Both the position numbers and the translations under genes were made by a program. Shown here piece after piece: positions 8,779 through 12,988 of a stretch of 12,988 nt of DNA. The first letter of the stretch is position 1. The number at the start of each line of letters is the position of its first letter. Source of the DNA: Euperipatoides rowelli (taxonomy: Eukaryota > Onychophora > Udeonychophora > Euonychophora > Peripatopsidae); NCBI GenBank assembly GCA_003024985.2, contig PXIH01S0000958.1; one strand, 5' to 3'. Below the pieces are notes generated by a model that saw only the letters and a list, made by a program, of their open reading frames with translations, had not been told where the DNA came from and searched no databases.

Positions 8779-10235
8779 CTTTTGCCGTTAGGCCTATTAA
8801 TAATTCAATTATAAACGGATATTCCAATAACCTCCCTGAAAAATTTTTGGGGTTATATTATCCTTTTTATTCCAAATTTGTTGAAAATAAAATAAAATCT
8901 GAAATTTATGAGAAAATTAGATCTATTATAACATCATTAAAGGACAAATATATTTTGATTTCTTTAAAAGTTAGAATCATAAATACTTATTTATATCCCA
9001 TATTTAATTACTATACTCCACACATCTCTTATCAAAAAATTAATTCAATCTATTCACTAGTTAATGGTTTCTTATGGAACAATAAAAAGATAATGATTTC
9101 TATTGACAAAATATGTCACCCTAGAAGTTTGGAGGCCTTGACTTGAAAAAAACTGAGTCTTTACTTTAACTCAATAAAATATAATGCATTTATTAAATTT
9201 ATTACTTTTATCTCTAATCTAGATTATATTAATCAAGTTGACCCCAATGATACCCCACCCCCCTCTCATTTTTATGCCCTTATTTGCGGAACTTTACTAT
9301 AACCACTGGAACTTGGCAGATGACATAATTATATTCTAGACAATTCTATGATCAACTATTGAATTCTTGGAGACTATAATTATACCTCTTATACTAATAA
9401 TGACACTGGCCCTTACGTGCATTTTGTAAAAACTTAATCAATAATTGTGCCAATCCTGGCCTAATTGATTTTGCATACAAAGTATTAAATGCATCGATAC
9501 AGGTAAAATCGATTATATCTAGGCATTCAAAAAGAAATTTTGATAGTAATTGCCTTTTCTGTAACCAAGAAACTATTGATCACTTATTATTTAGGTGTCT
9601 TAATTTTAAACCATTGAGAACATACTTTGCTGATTAAAATTAATATTCAAGATACTAATCTTATATACCTTTGTAAAGAATTAGACTAGGAAATTCTTAA
9701 TCAAAATTAATTTTTTTCTTTCTATTTAATTATTGGAAGATAAGAAACTCCTTCCTTTTTGATAGAAAGATATTTTATAACGGTTATTTTGTTGAAATTT
9801 TGAAAATTAAATATTGTTTTGAGAAGAAATTTTTATCTCGGAAGGATTTTGAAGATATTTGGAATGGAGAAGAATTACAATATCTTTGATCAAAACCTTT
9901 AACATTTCTTAGTATTTAATTTTGTTCTAAATATGGATAATAATATAGTTTTTACATATTGCTGTATAGAAATATAAATTTCAAATTAAGTAATACCTTT
10001 ATGTTGATAAGATATTTTATAACAAATTCTTAGTTTCATCCTTTCTCAAAGGGGCGGTGGAAAGAGCATCGACATTCATTGCTCCCTGAAAGGCGGTGAA
10101 GTCCTTGTTCTCCCCTATGCCTTTTTATTAGGGTGTAATAATTTTTTGCTATTTTTATGTAACTTGTAATATTTTTTCATTAAAGTATATTTGGAGGGGT
10201 GTAATTCCCCCCCCCCCCCCCCAAAAAAAAAAAAA
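8779..10235 (+). pseudogene. 3' part of a dead L1/Tx1-like non-LTR retrotransposon (LINE)
   Basis: Open reading begins at about 8779 with NGYSNNLPEKFLGLYYPFYS, the end of a reverse transcriptase palm (the usual F-L-G-x-Y). The thumb region follows: LKVRIINTYLYPIFNYYTPH, a segment ending VNGFLWNNKK, and KICHP to about 9146. A shifted frame carries G-G-L-D-L. Later pieces in other frames include SNLDYINQVDPND and AYKVLNASIQVKSIISRHSK. They also include the cysteine-histidine motif C-L-F-C-x7-H-x4-C (in NCLFCNQETIDHLLFRCLNF, about 9550-9609), which is usual near the end of such ORF2 proteins. A last frame (NYWKIRNSFLFDRKIFYNGY ... EELQYL) ends at a TGA near 9889. About 340 bases of 3' UTR with a GC-rich region (10035-10120) and a C16-A13 end follow. 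Endonuclease and most of the polymerase are missing, as expected of a 5'-truncated insertion, and frameshifts and stops show it is dead. The clade is uncertain. Confidence 0.87.
10207..10235. repeat. C16-A13 homopolymer junction at the LINE 3' end
   Basis: Sixteen C residues (10207-10222) run straight into thirteen A residues (10223-10235). The A run is probably the remnant of the element's poly(A) tail. The C run just inside it is unusual and could be an expanded simple repeat or partly an assembly or sequencing artefact. Confidence 0.85.
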
Positions 10236-10609
10236 TGAAAGTGGCATCACGCGTTAAAAAAACTCAGTAGCAGTGAATATTTAAAACATAAGACATCATA
10301 AAATAGCATGACGTCAACCTTAAAAAATACACAATGTCAATATTGCCTTTTGAACACCCAACAAAATGTTTTACAGAATACGACCCTCATTTAGGCAGGC
10401 TCATTAAGAAGTGCATATAAACAAATTGATAAAATGTAAGCTATGAAGCGGACCTTATTTTTCTTTAACTTACAACTACATGATAACAATCTATCTCTGA
10501 GTCTATGAAATGAGATTGAAAATTATAGAAAACATTTTTTTTTTTAGTTAGAGGGTTGCCCCAAGCCCAAATCTGTCTATGGGTAAACCTGCAATATATT
10601 TGTACTTAC
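10236..10609 (-). other. 5' end of the large intron, no further features
   Basis: Unique-looking AT-rich sequence separates the LINE tail from the exon donor. The donor on the minus strand is GTAAGT (10609-10604), a near-perfect match to the U1 consensus. I see nothing else here. Confidence 0.7.
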
Positions 10610-10766
10610 ATTCTCTTATGACCAGGTAGGCCATAGTCAACATAACTGTGTGTCCACTGTAGATATAATCTCCACAGAAGATGTGTTTACCATTCATTGA
10701 TAAACCAAAGCCACTTAGTAGCTGCAAGACACGTTTGGTGATGACCACCACATTGGTAATATTAGC
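10610..10766 (-). CDS. Sphingomyelin synthase family protein, internal exon with the C-G-D-x3-S-G-H-T catalytic motif
   Basis: This 157-base exon encodes 52 residues plus the first base of a tyrosine codon. Its acceptor is TTTTTGCTTTGCAG and its donor T|GTAAGTACA. It enters in phase 0 with ANITNVVVITKRVLQLLSGF. GLSMNGKHIFCGDYIYSGHT follows, the third conserved motif of the family, with the first catalytic His at exon residue 39 (codon 10652-10650). A membrane helix (VMLTMAYLVI) and R-E come next, before the frame continues into the 1346-1171 exon. In the family, this His and the later His/Asp pair form the lumenal active site, shared in layout with lipid phosphate phosphatases. S-G-F-G resembles SAMD8, while the C-G-D-Y-x-Y-S-G-H-T-V-M-L-T run resembles SMS1. 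I therefore do not assign a paralog. Exons for the N-terminal part (helices 1-3, motifs D1 and D2, any SAM domain) lie beyond the right edge. Confidence 0.93.
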
Positions 10767-11098
10767 CTGCAAAGCAAAAAATGAAATTATACTTCAAAAC
10801 AAAATATGAATTTAAATAATTTCTGGGAGACTTATAATTATTAATATTGTAGCAATATTTTAACATATTAAAGCTCACATACAATGAAAATATTATTTGG
10901 CTAAATACACATGACTTTGTTTTATAATAAACTTTCGATGATTCTACTGTATATGTTCTAATAATAATTTTAGTAAAACTGATTGATTTCAATTAAACTT
11001 TGGTATGATGTTCTACATGGAAGGAAAAAAAAACCTATTCAAAACAAGCAAAAAAAATAAGTTATTAAATTGAATAAATATTAATAATAATAATAATT

Positions 11099-11300
11099 TG
11101 CATGAGAAAAGAAAGCTCATGCAGTTTGTCCCAGACCGGAGGTCGCAATGTTTGATATACCCATGTGAATCCATGCATCAATTTTTGTGATTACATGTGC
11201 CCATGTGCATAAATGAGACGGGATGATACCATGTTCCGCCCTAATCAACCCGAGTTGCACCCCCCCCCCCCCAACCTCAAGATCGCCATTTAAGACCATG
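11099..11300. other. GC-richer block with a terminal 8-bp hairpin and a C13 run
   Basis: The block begins with a perfect hairpin, TGCATGAG/CTCATGCA (11099-11106 and 11116-11123, 9-base loop). It includes repeated CCCATGTG words (11160-11167, 11200-11207) and contains 13 consecutive C (11260-11272). Its composition stands out from the AT-rich flanks. It has a minus-strand open frame (11299-11117), but the peptide is unlike any family I know and runs through the poly-C. The block may be an unrecognised short mobile element or an old regulatory or non-coding RNA segment. Confidence 0.35.
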
Positions 11301-11327
11301 TTTATCGGGGAAAGAGAGTTGGATGAA

Positions 11328-11421
11328 TAAGAAGGTTTAGTAAGAGTGTAATAGGAGCAGGTCTTTTGGCCATTGCCCGAGTTGTAGTATATCTACAGAC
11401 CGAACTCAAAAAACCTTCTTA
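11328..11421. repeat. Long-loop hairpin with 11-bp perfect arms
   Basis: TAAGAAGGTTT (11328-11338) is the exact reverse complement of AAACCTTCTTA (11411-11421). Smaller stems nest inside: GAGTT/AACTC (about 11380-11384 and 11403-11407) and TGTAG/CTACA (11383-11387 and 11393-11397). The 94-base span could fold into a multi-stem structure as RNA or act as a fold-back DNA element. It overlaps the first copy of the neighbouring duplication, whose second copy has lost this pairing. Confidence 0.5.
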
Positions 11422-11975
11422 AGCATGGTGCCTTTCCCTCTTCTTTTTCCCCATTTACCCTAGCCCATTTCTTTCTTCTTTTTCTCTTACTTTTCTTGAT
11501 TCTTCTTATTCGGATTTAACTATTTTACTTTTGATGTATTTTCTTCTCTTTCTGAACTTCGCCTTTTATATCTGACATGTCCGGCTTTATAAATAATTCA
11601 TTAGAAATGGCTACCATCTAATTATTTTTTTTTTAATTTTTTTTTATATTCCACTAAGATTAGTGGTCACTCCATTTTATCGAGCCGTTCAGTATTATCC
11701 TCCAGGGTAACAAATTTTGTCTTCCCTGCTTCTATGTTTACCCCAGTTGTTGTACTGTATGTATAAAGACCGAACCCAAAGAACCTAGTTGCGTACATTA
11801 TCTTTCCCTCTTCATTTTCCTTTCCCTCTTCTCTTTACTTTTTCACTTCTTTTTCTTGCTTTATTCTTATTTAGGGTACATCTAATTCTACTCTTGAAAG
11901 TTTTTCTTACTTTGAGCCTTTCTTTTGTGTCTCACTTGTCCTATTTTCTAATATTTCTTTATAAATACCAGAATC
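11376..11975. repeat. Diverged direct duplication, offset about 370 bases, pyrimidine-rich
   Basis: Copy A (about 11376-11600) and copy B (about 11745-11972) share ordered landmarks. AGTTGT(A/T)GTA comes first, then AGACCGAAC(T/C)CAAA(A/G)AACCT (from 11397 and 11767), CTTTCCCTCTTC, a long CT-rich stretch, a C-A-(C/T)-x-TGTCC word and TTTATAAATA (11586-11595 and 11958-11967). The offset stays at 370-372, so this is a true duplication. The unit may extend left to about 11300 and 11670 (ATCG and GTCTT landmarks). A weaker third copy may begin near 12285. Neither copy is coding. The 11789-11992 plus-strand frame is a by-product of the CT-rich sequence. Confidence 0.6.
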
Positions 11976-11979
11976 ATGA

Positions 11980-12988
11980 ACCAGGACCGTGAACCTTCTC
12001 TTGAGTTATTATTATAATTTGGACTAATATTTGCTATTTGTTTTATTAATTGTATCATGATTGCTATTTCTCCCACTCTCTTCAATGATGCTGTATTACA
12101 TTTTATACCTTTTTGTCCTTGGTGTTGAATTTTTTTCTCACATCTGATACTTTATATTATCTCTATATTGTCCTTTGTGTTATTTTAGTGACCTATACTA
12201 TTAAAATGAAGTGGTGATATTTTAATAGATAAAAATTATATATTATCTTGTCTCCATATAGTGCCGCAATCTATTACAGTTATCATCATCCTTATCTTTC
12301 TCCCCCTCTTCCTTTTTTCATACTGTATTGGTTTTCTTTGACTTCCTCCTTGATTTAGCTCATCAGTTTATTTTTATATTTCCAAAAGTATAATACCAAA
12401 TTATCTTTTCCAGGGATAAATTATGTTAAAACGATAATGGTTTAGAAAGTAGAACTTAATGTATATTCTTTATGTTGTTTATTTAAAGGAAGTCTTAACC
12501 CTTTTGAAAGCCTTGGCCGAGGAAGTCTTTGATTTTACTTTTATTTATTCTTTTGTAGGATTTTTACGACTATGATTTTTCTATTTATTCCTGTTTGTTA
12601 TTGAAGGTAATAAATTTTTATAGTAAACTCAAGTCTTCACCCTCTATACAACAATTGGTGTTGATCAAGCCACCTCCTCTTATTCCTAAGTTGAATGTTT
12701 CAGTCGTTCCCAGTTATTTTTCCTAATATATAGGATGAACTAGAGAGCAATTTGAAATTATAAATTACTTTCTACTTCATCCTCGATGCACCACTAATCT
12801 TCTGCAATATCCCTTCCCATAAGTGATTGTAATTTGACAGACTATTATAGCTAGTATCAGGTACTGTAGGTGTTTATTTTTAAAGTTATACTAAACCGGT
12901 ACTCCAATTTTTTCTTTGTGCCTATGAATTTCCATCGTAACAGTCATCACAAGGACAATATTAAAGGTGACATGCTTCCGATTTTTTC
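11980..12988. other. Pyrimidine-rich intronic stretch without recognised genes
   Basis: The plus strand is dominated by T and C to about 12640, continuing the composition of the duplication to its left. No domain, splice-bounded exon of the sphingomyelin synthase, RNA gene or transposon end could be recognised. One CTCC-rich patch near 12290-12320 resembles the start of the duplicated unit. Confidence 0.55.

Larger units (their letters stand above)
1347..10609 (-). other. 9.26-kb intron between the two sphingomyelin synthase exons
   Basis: The donor at 10609-10604 is GTAAGT and the acceptor ends in AG at 1348-1347. The intron is phase 1, splitting the tyrosine codon T|AT. It is made up largely of decayed mobile elements: a copia relic split by another insertion, a LINE 3' part, and several small fold-back and tandem repeats. 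The copia and LINE relics lie on the plus strand, antisense to the host gene. That orientation avoids sense polyadenylation and splice signals and is often favoured for surviving intronic insertions. The branch point was not identified. Confidence 0.9.
10767..12988 (-). other. Partial intron upstream of the 10766-10610 exon
   Basis: On the minus strand this precedes the acceptor at 10770-10767. The upstream coding exon should end in phase 0 with the lumenal loop before helix 3/4. I found no match to it here, so it lies beyond 12988. The stretch contains a GC-richer block (11099-11300), a long-loop hairpin (11328-11421), a diverged duplication (about 11300-11980), and then strongly pyrimidine-rich sequence to about 12640. 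A short open frame at 12483-12575 is noted in the findings. Confidence 0.75.

Noticed and set aside
10762-10992. Minus-strand open frame directly upstream of the 10766 exon
   Set aside because: It lies in the upstream intron in a different frame and is AT-driven, without family similarity.
11117-11299. Minus-strand open frame with a glycine run
   Set aside because: The glycines come from the C13 tract on the plus strand, and the peptide resembles no known protein. It is kept only as part of a compositional block.
11789-11992. Plus-strand open frame rich in L, F and S
   Set aside because: A hydrophobic translation of CT-rich repeat sequence that starts inside a duplicated non-coding unit.

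Overview
The window is AT-rich animal nuclear DNA. It holds two internal coding exons of one spliced gene on the minus strand, separated by a very large intron full of decayed mobile elements. The two exons (10766-10610, then 1346-1171) join across a split tyrosine codon and give 111 uninterrupted residues. These carry the two signature motifs of the sphingomyelin synthase family, C-G-D-x3-S-G-H-T and H-Y-T-x-D-V-x3-Y, with all three catalytic residues. This family is typical of animals. The long intron, the Ty1/copia and L1/Tx1-like non-LTR relics, and a recurring TAGGCCTA-type word fit a non-vertebrate metazoan. I cannot name the phylum from the sequence alone.

Layout in + strand coordinates: 1-1170 is the downstream intron (partial), with a probable TTAA-flanked piggyBac-type MITE at 190-310. 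1171-1346 is the downstream exon. 1347-10609 is a 9.26-kb intron. It contains small repeats and fold-back structures (1472-2160) and a dead Ty1/copia pol relic (2160-2842 and 3793-4800). The relic is split by an insertion of about 950 bp (2843-3792) that looks like a minus-oriented retroposon 3' end. Beyond it lies a long featureless AT-rich stretch (4801-8778) with one small exon-like segment at 6842-6924, and then the 3' part of a dead L1/Tx1-like LINE (8779-10235) ending in a C16-A13 tract. 10610-10766 is the upstream exon. 10767-12988 is the next intron (partial), with a GC-richer block, a hairpin, and a diverged pyrimidine-rich duplication (about 11300-11980).

The exons encode the second half of a multi-pass membrane enzyme that would transfer a phosphoalcohol head group onto ceramide in the Golgi or plasma membrane. 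The first half and the cytosolic C-terminus must lie outside the window. The mobile elements are broken by stops, frameshifts and deletions and have no evident role in the gene. I found no new multi-gene system. The most useful leads are the exon-like segment at 6842-6924, the candidate MITE, the nested retrotransposon, and the duplicated pyrimidine-rich block with its overlapping hairpin.
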